Below are positions 35,519 through 44,454 of a stretch of 64,000 nt of DNA, piece after piece. This stretch comes from Rhodanobacteraceae bacterium (lineage in GTDB: Bacteria; Pseudomonadota; Gammaproteobacteria; Xanthomonadales; Rhodanobacteraceae): the NCBI GenBank assembly GCA_016790075.1, contig JAEUPP010000070.1, forward strand, positions 1-64,000. Direction: 5' to 3'. A program made the position numbers and the translations under genes. Under the pieces are notes generated by a model. The model was not told where the DNA came from and searched no databases. It worked only from the letters and a program-made list of their open reading frames with translations. Position 1 is the stretch's first letter, and every line of letters starts with the position of its first letter.

Positions 35519-36124
35519 TCAGCCGATGAAGTGCTGTACCAGCGCGACCATCGCTCGACTGAGGCTGCCGACCATGGCGGCGGAGGCGATAGTCGCGCCC
35601 CAGGTCAACGACAGCAGCCCGCCGTCGCGTTCGATCAATGCGACGCCGAAGCCCATGATCAGCAGGCCAAACGGGTAGTTCGTGAACGGGATGGGCAGGG
35701 CGAGCAGGATCCCGAGCAGTATCAGCACCAGGCCGCTGAAATGGCTCCAGGGCTTGCGTGTGATCTGTTCCAGGCGAGGCCGGCAGACGCGTTCGAGCCG
35801 GTTGAACATCGGCGCCATGTGGGCGACAAAGGTTTCCACGGAGCGGCGCGGAAAGCCATGCTGGCGTGCGAACTGAGGCAGCCAGGGACGTGGCATGCCC
35901 CAGAGCATCTGTGCGCCGATAAGCACCAGCAAGGTGCCGCAGATTCCGCCTACACCCATCGGAATCGGAATAAAGTTCGGCAGCGACAGCAGTACGACCA
36001 GAAAGCCGTAGGCGCGGGTCTCCAGTGGTGCGATGAACTGCTCCAGGGAGATTGTTTCGCCAGTATTCTGCTCCAGCGCCTGCTGGAACAATTCAGTAGT
36101 CCGGGGATCGTGCGGGCGCGTCAT
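35519..36124 (-). CDS. ExoD family exopolysaccharide synthesis protein
   Basis: The 201-residue membrane protein matches the ExoD pattern: ETISLEQFIAPLETRAYGFLVVLLSLPNFIPIP, then GAQMLWGMPRPWLP and LALPIPFTNYPFGLLIMGFGVALIERDG. ExoD in rhizobia affects exopolysaccharide, but the biochemical role is unknown. It converges with trmJ (17-base gap) and follows the CNNM-type gene by 21 bases on the same strand, so the two are probably co-transcribed. Confidence 0.83.
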   Translation of the reverse strand: MTRPHDPRTTELFQQALEQNTGETISLEQFIAPLETRAYGFLVVLLSLPNFIPIPMGVGGICGTLLVLIGAQMLWGMPRPWLPQFARQHGFPRRSVETFVAHMAPMFNRLERVCRPRLEQITRKPWSHFSGLVLILLGILLALPIPFTNYPFGLLIMGFGVALIERDGGLLSLTWGATIASAAMVGSLSRAMVALVQHFIG

Positions 36125-36145
36125 CCGTGAGTCTCGTCTGCCCGC

Positions 36146-37450
36146 TCAGGGGGTGGCTTCGGGGGTAGTGCGGGCGATCAGCAGCTTGTCAATGCGTGGC
36201 CCGTCGAGATCGACAACTTCAAAGCGCAGGCCGCGCCAGCGGAACGATTCACCGACTTGCGGAATGCGACCGAACTGGGCCATGACCATGCCGGCAGCAG
36301 TGCGGAAGTCGTGATCTTCCTCGTTCGGCAATTGACTGAGGTCGAGCAGTTCGCGCAGGTCGTCAGTATTCAGCGTACCGTCGACCAGGTAGCTGCCGTC
36401 ATCACGGCGCACGATGGGCGCACCTTCGGTTTCTATATTCGTGCTCGCGGTCTTGCCAAGCACGGCACCCAGCACATCGTTGAGAGTGACCAGCCCCTCG
36501 ACGTCGCCATATTCGTCGACGACGAGCGCGACGGTCGCCTCGGCCTCACGCAGTTCTTCGAGCAGGTCGAGTGCGCGTGCTGCCGAGGTCACGAACAATG
36601 GTTTGGTCAGCGCGCGGAACAGGTCGATGTTCGGCGACCCCAGCGAGTCGAGCAAGGTTTTTGTTTCCAGTATGCCGACTACATCCTGCTGATTGCCGCC
36701 GCGGTAGACCGGATAGCGTGAATAGGGCGTGGAACGCATGACCGCGAGATTGTCCGCCAGCGGTGAGGCGACGTCGAGCCAGGCGATACGCGTGCGGGGC
36801 GTCATCAGGCTCGTAATCTGCCGATCGCCGAGCCGCAGCACGCGGTTGACCATATTGTGCTCGTCGCTGTCGATGACGCCCTGCTCCGCGCTCTCGGCCA
36901 CGAGCAGGCGGATTTCTTCTTCGGTGACCGGATCGCGTGAGCCCTTGTCGAGCCGCAGCGCCCTGAGCAGGACACGCGTGCTGAATGAGAGCAGCCAGAC
37001 AAAAGGAGCCGCCACCGTGGCAAACAGACGCATGGGGTAGGCGATCCAGACCGCGAACCGCTCCGGCGCGACCAGTGCAAGCCGTTTGGGCAGTAATTCG
37101 CCGACGATGATCGAGACATAGGTGATGGCACCGACGCTGACCGCGAGACCTATACCGTTGGCCAGGTCCGCTTCGAGACCCCGGCTCTGTAACGCGGCGC
37201 CTATGCGTGCGCCTATGGACGCACCGCCATAGACCCCGGTCAGCACGCCGATCAGCGTGATGCCGACCTGCACGGTGGAAAGGAATCGCTCCGGGGATTC
37301 GGTCAGGCGCAGCGCGTTCTGGGCCCGGGTACTGGTTTCGGCCATCTGCTTGAGGCGCGATTTGCGCGCAGTCACTACGGACATCTCCGACAGAGCGAAG
37401 AAGCCGTTGAGCAGGATGAGAAGCAGGACGGCCAGAATCTCGGTCAGCAT
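36146..37450 (-). CDS. CNNM/CorC-HlyC family transporter-like protein (DUF21, CBS pair)
   Basis: The protein has 434 residues. An N-terminal DUF21 membrane domain (about 1-190; NGFFALSEMSVVTARKSRLKQ) is followed by two CBS motifs (about 205-335; SLMTPRTRIAWLDV, VALVVDEYGDVEGLVTLNDVL) and a CorC/HlyC C-terminal domain (about 350-430). Relatives export or sense magnesium or other divalent cations at the inner membrane; older annotations call them hemolysins without support. The start at 37450 faces the phosphate operon across about 206 bases. Confidence 0.88.
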   Translation of the reverse strand: MLTEILAVLLLILLNGFFALSEMSVVTARKSRLKQMAETSTRAQNALRLTESPERFLSTVQVGITLIGVLTGVYGGASIGARIGAALQSRGLEADLANGIGLAVSVGAITYVSIIVGELLPKRLALVAPERFAVWIAYPMRLFATVAAPFVWLLSFSTRVLLRALRLDKGSRDPVTEEEIRLLVAESAEQGVIDSDEHNMVNRVLRLGDRQITSLMTPRTRIAWLDVASPLADNLAVMRSTPYSRYPVYRGGNQQDVVGILETKTLLDSLGSPNIDLFRALTKPLFVTSAARALDLLEELREAEATVALVVDEYGDVEGLVTLNDVLGAVLGKTASTNIETEGAPIVRRDDGSYLVDGTLNTDDLRELLDLSQLPNEEDHDFRTAAGMVMAQFGRIPQVGESFRWRGLRFEVVDLDGPRIDKLLIARTTPEATP

Positions 37451-37547
37451 TGCGCAGTATGCAATCCCAGGCAGGCCAGTGTAGCAGCCCCGAGCGTCTC
37501 CCCCTTGAGGGCGCGTGCCGCTGGATGTGCCGGCTGCTTGGTCACTG

Positions 37548-37565
37548 CTGTAACATGAATGTCAT
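37548..37565 (+). promoter_or_regulatory. Possible Pho box upstream of the phosphate operon
   Basis: CTGTAACATGAATGTCAT at 37548-37565 matches 12 of 18 positions of the PhoB box consensus, including both direct-repeat cores CTGT and TGTCAT. A -10-like CATATT starts eight bases downstream (37574). The genes that follow encode a PhoU-like protein and a PiT phosphate transporter, which makes PhoB control plausible. Confidence 0.4.
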
Positions 37566-37656
37566 CGAAACGACATATTTTTGCCGCAAAGCTTGCGGCA
37601 GCGGTCTACGTCGCGCTTATTTTTCTTTTACATTCAAACTCTTACAGGCGGCAGCC

Positions 37657-38286
37657 ATGTTTTCTCTCCAGACCATCTTCGGCAAGGGCGACAAGTTCTA
37701 CGGACTGCTGGAGTCCAGCGCGAATGCGGCGCGACGCAGCGCCTCGGCCTTGACCGAGTTCCTGACCCAGGGCGGCGGTGCGGCCAAGTCGCTCGACGAA
37801 TTCCGCCTCGCGCGCCAGCGCGAGAAGAAACTGGCGGCCGAGATCAGCGAGGCGCTGGTCAACACCTTCGTCACGGCACTTGAGCGCGAGGACATCGAGG
37901 CGCTCTCGGGCGCGCTGTACAAGATCCCGAAAGTCATCGAGAAGTTTGCCGAGCGTTATTCGCTGATCGGCGATCGTCTGGGTGATGTCGACTTTGTCTC
38001 GCGAGCACGCATGCTGGAGAAAGCCTGCGAGGTGCTGGAGCAGATGGTCGGCCAGCTGCGCTCGATGAAACTCGATTCGATGAAAGCGCTGAACGATCAG
38101 CTTCAGGCGCTGGAAAACGAGGCTGACCGGCTTATCCTGGAGCTGTTCCGCGACATGTACCGCAACGAGAACGATCCGGTACGTTTCCTGCTGCGCAAGG
38201 ATCTGTTTGAAATCCTGGAGAAGGCCATCGACCGCTGCCGCGATGCGGGCAATGTGGTCTATGCGATCGTGCTGAAGAACTCCTGA
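37657..38286 (+). CDS. DUF47 (PhoU-like) phosphate regulatory protein
   Basis: The protein of 209 residues is all-helical with heptad-like, charged helices (LDEFRLARQREKKLAAEISEAL, MKALNDQLQALENEADRLILELFRDMY) and the EADRL pattern typical of DUF47/PhoU metal sites. DUF47 proteins are nearly always encoded with PiT transporters and are thought to modulate them. ATG 37657 is chosen over an open frame back to 37450, which has no ribosome site. The next gene starts eight bases after the stop. Confidence 0.9.
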   Translation: MFSLQTIFGKGDKFYGLLESSANAARRSASALTEFLTQGGGAAKSLDEFRLARQREKKLAAEISEALVNTFVTALEREDIEALSGALYKIPKVIEKFAERYSLIGDRLGDVDFVSRARMLEKACEVLEQMVGQLRSMKLDSMKALNDQLQALENEADRLILELFRDMYRNENDPVRFLLRKDLFEILEKAIDRCRDAGNVVYAIVLKNS

Positions 38287-38294
38287 GGCGCGCC

Positions 38295-39428
38295 GTGGAA
38301 CTGACCCTGGTTTTCAGCGTGATCGTGATCGCGCTCGTGTTCGAGTACATCAACGGCTTCCACGACACCGCCAATTCGATTGCGACGGTGGTCGCGACCA
38401 AGGTGCTCAGCCCCGGCCAGGCGGTCATGCTGGCGGCTGGCATGAATCTGCTGGGCGCCCTCTGGGGCACCGCGGTAGCGAAGACGATTGCGTCGGGCCT
38501 GATTGATACCGGCATCGTCAACGTGACATCCATGGTTTTGATCTGCGCCCTGTCCGGAGGAGTGATCTGGAATCTGATCACCTGGTGGTGGGGCTTGCCT
38601 TCGTCGTCCTCGCACGCGCTCGTCGGCGGCCTCTGTGGCGCGGCGTTCGCGGCCTCTGGCGACAACTGGCAGGCGCTGATCTGGAATGTGCCTGGGGCCG
38701 AGCACTGGTGGCAGGGCAAGGGTCTGCTGCCGAAGGTGGTGATTCCCATGGTCCTGTCGCCGCTGGCGGGCTTCATTCTCGGCATCGTCATCATGGGCGT
38801 GCTGTTCGCGCTGTTCTCGTTTCTCGCCGAGCGCAAGGGCGTGCTGCAGAAGATAGGCCGGCCGCGTTTCGCCAATGCGCTGTTCGGCAAGCTGCAGATC
38901 ATCTCGGCGAGTGCGATGGGCTGGGCACACGGCTCCAACGATGCGCAGAAGACCATGGGCATCATCGCCCTCGCGCTGGTCTCGGCCGGTGTCGCAGGAC
39001 AGCTCGACAACCTGCCGGACTGGGCGCATTTCCTGCGCATCGACGGCGACCCCAAGAAGCTCGAAATCCCGCTCTGGATCAAGCTGACCTGTGCCATCGT
39101 CATGGCCGCAGGTACGGCCGCCGGTGGCTGGCGCATCATCAAGACCCTGGGCCACAAGATGGTCAAGTTGCATCCGGTGCACGGTTTCGCTGCGGAGACG
39201 GCCTCGGCCACGATGATCCTGTCTGCCTCCAGCCTGGGTATTCCGGTTTCCACGACCCACAACATCTCCGCCGCGATCATGGGGGTCGGTACCGCCAAGC
39301 GGCTCAACGCCATCAAGTGGACCGTGGTTGAGCGCATGATCTGGGCCTGGATACTGACCCTGCCGGTGGCTGCCGGTCTGGCTTATCTGCTGGTCAAGCT
39401 CGCACACGGGGTCGGCTTGCCGATCTGA
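38295..39428 (+). CDS. pit: PiT family low-affinity inorganic phosphate transporter
   Basis: The 377-residue transporter has the PiT repeat signatures: GFHDTANSIATVVATK at residues 21-36 and GWAHGSNDAQKTMG in the second half, with VSTTHNISAAIMGVG near residue 316. About ten membrane helices are visible. It moves metal-phosphate with protons across the inner membrane. The start is GTG 38295 with GAGG upstream. It forms a two-gene operon with the DUF47 gene and is followed by a hairpin at 39436-39461. Confidence 0.93.
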   Translation: MELTLVFSVIVIALVFEYINGFHDTANSIATVVATKVLSPGQAVMLAAGMNLLGALWGTAVAKTIASGLIDTGIVNVTSMVLICALSGGVIWNLITWWWGLPSSSSHALVGGLCGAAFAASGDNWQALIWNVPGAEHWWQGKGLLPKVVIPMVLSPLAGFILGIVIMGVLFALFSFLAERKGVLQKIGRPRFANALFGKLQIISASAMGWAHGSNDAQKTMGIIALALVSAGVAGQLDNLPDWAHFLRIDGDPKKLEIPLWIKLTCAIVMAAGTAAGGWRIIKTLGHKMVKLHPVHGFAAETASATMILSASSLGIPVSTTHNISAAIMGVGTAKRLNAIKWTVVERMIWAWILTLPVAAGLAYLLVKLAHGVGLPI

Positions 39429-39435
39429 GCACTGC

Positions 39436-39461
39436 GGCCTGAGCCGCTGGCGGCTCAGGCC
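39436..39461 (+). terminator. Hairpin after pit
   Basis: GGCCTGAGCCG (39436-39446) pairs with CGGCTCAGGCC (39451-39461) around a CTGG loop, seven bases past the pit stop. No T run follows, so termination efficiency is uncertain. Confidence 0.6.
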
Positions 39462-39793
39462 GGACAGGTATTGCTACAGAAAGCGTCGCCGCAGATTTAC
39501 CCGCCCGGTCGCTCGCGTCGTGTCTGTGCATGAAGGCTGCCGCATTCACTTGCCGGGTGGCGCCTTCGTGTTCCAGCAATGCGGCTGGTGCCGCCGGGGC
39601 CCGGACCTTGCCGTTCTGATGGCTTGCCAGCAGCGCCGGCAGCGCGATAGCGGCACAGCGCAAGCGTCATACCGATGATCGATACCGGTGGCGAACTCTC
39701 GCCGGGGCCAGAGCGCCGCCGACTGAATTAGCCGACGGGCTCCGCGCAGTGCAGGTGTCGCCAGGCGGTTCGCAGCGGTGTGCGACCCTCTAC
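39462..39793. other. Intergenic region between pit and the AraC gene, no convincing gene
   Basis: About 330 bases between convergent genes. One open frame on the minus strand (39394-39663, 89 residues) starts hydrophobically (ALPALLASH) but runs through the pit hairpin and stop region, lacks a ribosome site and resembles nothing known. I see no RNA element or repeat. Confidence 0.5.
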
Positions 39794-40552
39794 TCATTCG
39801 CCGCCGGGACGCATCAGTTGCCGGTACTGGCGCGGCGCGAACCCCGTGACCTGGCGGAACTGGCGTGACAGTGCGCTCTGGTCGGAGAAGCCGGCGTGCT
39901 GCGCGATCTCTGCGATTGGCAGCGGCGTCGACGCGAGCAGGCGCGCTGCATGATCGATGCGTGCCTTGATCAGATACTGGCCCGCGGAAAGGTGGAATAT
40001 TTTTTTCATGCGGCGCTCGAACTGGGCCTGCGACAACCCGGAGCGGTGCGCGAGATCCTCCATGCGCAGCGGTTGATCGTAGTGTTCCAGCATGTAGTCG
40101 ACGGTCTCGGCAAAGCCCGTGTCGATCAGTCCGGCGCGGCTGGGTTCGATCAGGTCCTTGGAGATGCAGGCCAGCCCGACGATGCGTCCCTGCGCATCGT
40201 AGAGCGGCTCCTTGGTGGTCAGGCACCAGCCGGCGCTACCGTCGCGATAAATCGTGAGGTCGAGGTTGTCGATGATGGGGCGCCCGGTGTTGAACAGGCG
40301 TTCATCCTGGCGCGTATAGCGCTCAGCCATGGGTTGCGGAAACAGATCGAATGCAGTCTTGCCTATGGCGTCCTGCTTGCGCTTGAGCCCACAGCGCACC
40401 ACCACTGCTTCGCTCATCGATACATAACGGCCCTGTCTGTCCTTGACCGAGAAGAGAATGTCGGGCTGGCGGTCAAACAGCGTCTCGACATACCACGGTG
40501 AGGCGACCCGCCCCATAAAGGCTTCGCGCCAGCGTGCCAGTTCAGTATTCAT
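39794..40552 (-). CDS. AraC family transcriptional regulator with N-terminal PAS domain
   Basis: The 252-residue protein has a PAS/PAC-like sensory domain (about residues 28-130; QPDILFSVKDRQGRYVSMSEA, PIIDNLDLTIYRDG) and a C-terminal AraC double helix-turn-helix (about 150-248; MEDLAHRSGLSQAQFERRMKK, IAEIAQHAGFSDQSALSRQFRQVTGFAPRQYR). A PAS domain suggests sensing of a small molecule or redox state. It diverges from the collagenase gene, and AraC-type proteins control hydroxyproline catabolism in pseudomonads, so it may regulate the island at 40790-49626; that is inference. GGGGGAGA lies before ATG 40552. Confidence 0.88.
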   Translation of the reverse strand: MNTELARWREAFMGRVASPWYVETLFDRQPDILFSVKDRQGRYVSMSEAVVVRCGLKRKQDAIGKTAFDLFPQPMAERYTRQDERLFNTGRPIIDNLDLTIYRDGSAGWCLTTKEPLYDAQGRIVGLACISKDLIEPSRAGLIDTGFAETVDYMLEHYDQPLRMEDLAHRSGLSQAQFERRMKKIFHLSAGQYLIKARIDHAARLLASTPLPIAEIAQHAGFSDQSALSRQFRQVTGFAPRQYRQLMRPGGE

Positions 40553-40702
40553 TTTGCTTCTCCCCCTGGCAGATCGGGCAGCAACGGTTTTCCCTGCCTG
40601 CGCGATTTGCCGGTTTGTGCGGATTGTTGCGTCTACGTGATCGTATGCGGCTAGACCATGGTCTTGGTCGAAACCTAGCATCATCGCCCGCAGGAGTCAG
40701 TT

Positions 40703-40734
40703 GGAGGAGAACGCGTTGCAGCGCGTTCTCCTCC
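40703..40734. promoter_or_regulatory. Perfect 13-bp inverted repeat before the collagenase gene
   Basis: GGAGGAGAACGCG (40703-40715) and CGCGTTCTCCTCC (40722-40734) flank a 6-base loop TTGCAG, 55 bases before the collagenase start. It could be an operator for the divergent AraC protein, an mRNA hairpin in the collagenase leader, or an attenuator. No T run follows on the plus strand. Confidence 0.6.
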
Positions 40735-40789
40735 GTGAACACCGGCTCGTGCCGTGTTTTCACACAAGACGATGTTCGGGGAGAAACCA

Positions 40790-43120
40790 ATGTATTCGTT
40801 TGCCCGGCTGTTGCAAGCCGGCCAGGGACTGGCTGCATGCTTGTTCCTTGCCACGTTGTCCTCGGGTGCCCTGGCACGCCCATTACCATCGCAGCCTGGA
40901 CCGGCGGCAAACAGCAGTGCGGAGTCGCATCCGTCTGCGCACATTCAGACGCGGCGCATGACCTGGGATACACGCCCGCCGTTGCCCTCGAGTCGCGAAC
41001 ACTTGTTTCGTTCCTACGACGAGCCCGCGCCGGCGCGGGCGGCACTTGGCACTTGCAATATTGCTGGCTTCGCCAGCGCGAGCGGCGCCGCTCTGGTCGC
41101 GGCTGTACGCGCCGCCGACGAGTCCTGCTTCTACAGCGGAGGTTTGTTTGATGTCACCGGGACGACGGCGGGACAGATCTTTGCCGAAAGCAAGATGATC
41201 ACGATCGCGAACGCGATGCAGGCCGATGCGGCCAGTTATCCCGGCAATAACAGCAACAATATGCTCGAACTCGTGCTGTTCCTGCGCGCGGGCCTTTATG
41301 TCGAGTACTACCATCCAGCCGATGTCGGAGCCTATGGCGCTGCGCTCACGAATGCGATCCGGCCAGCGCTGAATGCCTTCGTCGCCAATGCCCACTTCCA
41401 GGATGTCAACGACGCGCATGGCGAGGTCCTTGCCGAGTTTGTCACTTTGATCGACAGCGCCGGCGAGAATGCGCAGCAACTAAATACGGTGCGCGGCATC
41501 CTCGATCGCTACGGGCCGACCTGGGCCAGCTATTTCTACATGAAGCGCGCCACGAATAACGTGTTCACGGTTCTGTTCCGTGGTCATTACGATCCGGCCT
41601 TCCAGGCGCTGGTGCAGGGCAGCGGCAGCGGCGTGCTCGATACGCTGGTGAGTTTCATCAACGACAACCGCGCCGCAGACGTAGGTAGCAATCGCGAATA
41701 CATGCTGCAGAACGCCGCTGGTGAGCTGGGCCGCTTCAGCCAGTACACGGCAAGCGGTTTCCACAATCTGGTGCATCCAAAGATCAAGTCCATTCTCGAT
41801 CAGTTCGCACTTACCGGTGCCGGCAGCGGCATCTATGTGCGTATCGCCAGCGTCACCGACTATTACGATCACGCCCACTGTTCCTACTTTGGCCTCTGCA
41901 ACTTTGTCCAGGATCTTGAGAGCACGGTGCTGCCGGCTGCCAACGCCCGCGACTGCAGCGCGACCGTGCGCGTGCGCAGCCAGGCCCTGACCTCCACCCA
42001 GCTCGATCAAGTCTGCTCGATAGTCGGCGCTGAAGAGGGCTACTTCCATACCCGCGCGCAGACCAACAACACGCCGGTGCCGAATGACTTCAATACACGG
42101 CTGGAAATGGTGATTTTCCATTCCAGCACCGACTATGAAACGTATTCAGGTGTGATTTTCGGCAACGATACCAATAACGGTGGCATCTACCTCGAGGGCG
42201 ATCCATCCGACCCGGCAAACCAGGCTCGTTTCCTGGCGTATGAAGCCGAATGGCTGCGGCCGAATTTCCAGGTCTGGAACCTGGAGCATGAGTACATTCA
42301 CTACCTCGACGGCCGCTTCAACTGGCACGGCGGTTTTGGTGCGCTGCCGCTGGATGCGCCCTATTCGACGGTTTGGTATATCGAAGGGTTTGCCGAGTAC
42401 ATGGCGTATTCCTACCGCAACCAGGCCTATACCGCAGCCATCACCGCCGCTGGCAATCCCGATACGTTCACGCTCGCGCAATTGTTTGACACCGAGTACA
42501 GCACCAACTACGCCCGCACCTATCAGTGGGGCTATCTGGCATCGCGCTTCATGTTCGAGCGCCATCGCGACAAGATCACCAGCCTGTACGCGGTATCGCG
42601 GCCCGGAAACTTCAATCCGGGATACCGCAACTGGCTCGATGCGATCCGCACCAGCTACAACGCCGAGTTCCGTGCATGGCTGGTCTGCTTCGCGGCAAAC
42701 AACGGCGATACGACGATCTGCAACGGCGGTCAGCCGGATCTGATCTTCGCGAGTACGTTCGGCACCGATCCGAGTGCGGTGCCGGAGTGCACGCTCAGCG
42801 ACGTGCGCCAGCTCGACAATGGCTGCAGACGCAGCGGTCTGGCCGCCGCTGCCGTGCAGGACCGCGTCTACCTGTTCATCAACCTGCCCGCGGGCCGCAC
42901 CAGCCTCACCCTGACGATGAGCGGTGGCAGCGGTGATGCGGACATGTACGTGCGTGCCGGTAGCTGGCCCACCGACACGGAGTTCGATCAGGCGCCCCGG
43001 CTGGTCGGCAACAATGAGGCGGTGACTGTTACCTCGCCCGCATCTGGCTGGCACTACATCATGCTGAAACCGCGCACGGCCAGCTTCAGCGGCGTGCAGG
43101 TCGCCACCGCCTGGCAGTAA
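40790..43120 (+). CDS. Secreted M9 family collagenase with C-terminal PPC domain
   Basis: The 776-residue protein has a signal peptide (about 1-29), an activator-like helical N-terminal region, and an M9 peptidase domain with the zinc motif HEYIH at residues 500-504 and the third ligand Glu532 in IEGFAEY. Conserved Y-x-x-G-GIYLEGDP precedes the zinc site. Near residue 653 lies DLIFASTFG, a variant of the [LI]Fx[DN]G[FY] signature found in other exported proteins here. The C-terminus (about 675-776) is a bacterial pre-peptidase C-terminal (PPC) domain. It should digest collagen outside the cell and feed hydroxyproline to the operon 400 bases downstream. ATG 40790 has GGGGAG upstream. Confidence 0.9.
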   Translation: MYSFARLLQAGQGLAACLFLATLSSGALARPLPSQPGPAANSSAESHPSAHIQTRRMTWDTRPPLPSSREHLFRSYDEPAPARAALGTCNIAGFASASGAALVAAVRAADESCFYSGGLFDVTGTTAGQIFAESKMITIANAMQADAASYPGNNSNNMLELVLFLRAGLYVEYYHPADVGAYGAALTNAIRPALNAFVANAHFQDVNDAHGEVLAEFVTLIDSAGENAQQLNTVRGILDRYGPTWASYFYMKRATNNVFTVLFRGHYDPAFQALVQGSGSGVLDTLVSFINDNRAADVGSNREYMLQNAAGELGRFSQYTASGFHNLVHPKIKSILDQFALTGAGSGIYVRIASVTDYYDHAHCSYFGLCNFVQDLESTVLPAANARDCSATVRVRSQALTSTQLDQVCSIVGAEEGYFHTRAQTNNTPVPNDFNTRLEMVIFHSSTDYETYSGVIFGNDTNNGGIYLEGDPSDPANQARFLAYEAEWLRPNFQVWNLEHEYIHYLDGRFNWHGGFGALPLDAPYSTVWYIEGFAEYMAYSYRNQAYTAAITAAGNPDTFTLAQLFDTEYSTNYARTYQWGYLASRFMFERHRDKITSLYAVSRPGNFNPGYRNWLDAIRTSYNAEFRAWLVCFAANNGDTTICNGGQPDLIFASTFGTDPSAVPECTLSDVRQLDNGCRRSGLAAAAVQDRVYLFINLPAGRTSLTLTMSGGSGDADMYVRAGSWPTDTEFDQAPRLVGNNEAVTVTSPASGWHYIMLKPRTASFSGVQVATAWQ

Positions 43121-43132
43121 GTCCCGTGGCAG

Positions 43133-43165
43133 GGCCTGGGCCGGTGCAGGCACCGGACTCAGGCC
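43133..43165 (+). terminator. Hairpin after the collagenase gene
   Basis: Nested stems GGCCTG/CAGGCC and CCGGTGC/GCACCGG lie 13 bases past the stop codon. There is no T run. It marks a likely end of the collagenase transcript. Confidence 0.55.
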
Positions 43166-43515
43166 GTGCTGCAAGTACGGTTTCCGGCTCTCCGCCATCG
43201 GGTGAAGCCCGGGCAGCGCCCGCGGCCTGAACCACTTCAGCCAATCGGCTTGCTTCCACCGCTTGGCCAATCAGACCCCGGTTCCGGCCTGTGCGGCGGT
43301 TTTGCCAAGAACCTCCGGGCCGGCCGGCTTCTTGCAGTTTCAGGTCTGGCCTGCGCAATGTGTGGGCGCGGTTCCGTGCCGCGCGCGGCTGCAAGGCCGG
43401 CGTTGGATGCGAAATCCACCTTTGTGCGATTTGTGGTATGGCAGCGGTGAGAAGAGCCAAGCTGTTTTCGCGCCAGTTCGTTACGATTTACCAACCTTTT
43501 TTGTCCCGTGCCTGC
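43166..43515. other. Intergenic region upstream of the hydroxyproline operon
   Basis: About 350 bases with no convincing gene. It should contain the operon promoter: AT-richer sequence occurs at 43420-43510, including a TACGAT (about 43481) as a possible -10. No known RNA element or repeat was recognised. Confidence 0.5.
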
Positions 43516-44454
43516 ATGACTTCAACTCGCGTGATTGATTCCCATACCGGCGGCGAACCTACGCGTGTTGTCATCGCCGGAGGCCCCGATCTGGTGGGAC
43601 GCGATGCGGTTTCAGCACGCGATTGGCTGCAGCGCGAACAGGATCAGTGGCGGCGCGCCATCGTCTGCGAGCCGCGCGGCAACGATGTGCTGGTCGGTGC
43701 CTACTTGCTTGCGCCGACGCGGGAGGACTGCATTGCCGGCATCGTGTTCTTCAACAACGTGGGTTATCTCGGCATGTGCGGGCACGGCACCATCGGCGTC
43801 GTCGAAACGCTGCGGCACCTGGGGCGCCTGCAGCCTGGGCGCTTCCAGATTGAAACGCCGGTCGGCGTCATCGCGGCCGAGCTTGATTCCAGCGGACGCG
43901 TCACCATCGCCAATGTGCCCAGCTATCGTCATGCGGCGCGCGTGCCGGTCAATGTTCCCGGTTATGGCCGTGTCCACGGCGACATCGCCTGGGGCGGCAA
44001 CTGGTTTTTCCTGGTCGACGACCATGGCCTGGCCATCGAGCGCGCGAACATTGCCGCGCTGATGGATTGCTCGATAGCCATTCGCCGTGCGCTTGAGCGT
44101 GAGGGTGTGCGCGGTCGTGATGGTGGTGAGATCGACCACGTGGAACTCGTTGCAGCGGCGCCCGCCGCAGGCGTGGACGCGTGCAACTTCGTGCTGTGTC
44201 CGGGGCTGGCCTACGACCGCTCGCCCTGCGGCACCGGTACCAGTGCCAAGCTTGCCTGCCTGGCGGCCGACGGCAAGTTGGCTCCTGGTGCCGTCTGGCG
44301 TCAGCAAAGTGTTATTGGCAGTGAATTTCAAGCGAGCTATACGCGCATTGACGCAGAGCGGGTGCTGCCGCTGATCAGCGGGCGCGCGCATGTCGTTGCC
44401 GAGGCGACCCTGCTGTTTGATGCCGCTGATCCTTTCGCCTGGGGCTTTGCGTGA
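43516..44454 (+). CDS. hypE: 4-hydroxyproline 2-epimerase (proline racemase family)
   Basis: The enzyme converts trans-4-hydroxy-L-proline to cis-4-hydroxy-D-proline. The 312-residue protein has the two catalytic cysteines of true hydroxyproline epimerases: Cys88 in MCGHGTIG and Cys238 in SPCGTGTSA. The start motif [15 protein letters not shown] is conserved. A cysteine in both positions distinguishes it from the dehydratase branch. ATG 43516 is chosen; the open frame to 43291 lies in intergenic sequence. It leads an operon of six genes in the order expected for hydroxyproline use and overlaps the next by four bases. Confidence 0.9.
   Translation: MTSTRVIDSHTGGEPTRVVIAGGPDLVGRDAVSARDWLQREQDQWRRAIVCEPRGNDVLVGAYLLAPTREDCIAGIVFFNNVGYLGMCGHGTIGVVETLRHLGRLQPGRFQIETPVGVIAAELDSSGRVTIANVPSYRHAARVPVNVPGYGRVHGDIAWGGNWFFLVDDHGLAIERANIAALMDCSIAIRRALEREGVRGRDGGEIDHVELVAAAPAAGVDACNFVLCPGLAYDRSPCGTGTSAKLACLAADGKLAPGAVWRQQSVIGSEFQASYTRIDAERVLPLISGRAHVVAEATLLFDAADPFAWGFA

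Noticed and set aside
37450-37656. N-terminal extension of the DUF47 protein
   Set aside because: The open stretch covers the intergenic region with the candidate Pho box and promoter; homology starts at ATG 37657.
39394-39663. Minus-strand 89-codon frame with a hydrophobic start
   Set aside because: It crosses the pit stop codon and terminator hairpin and lacks a ribosome site and coding pattern.
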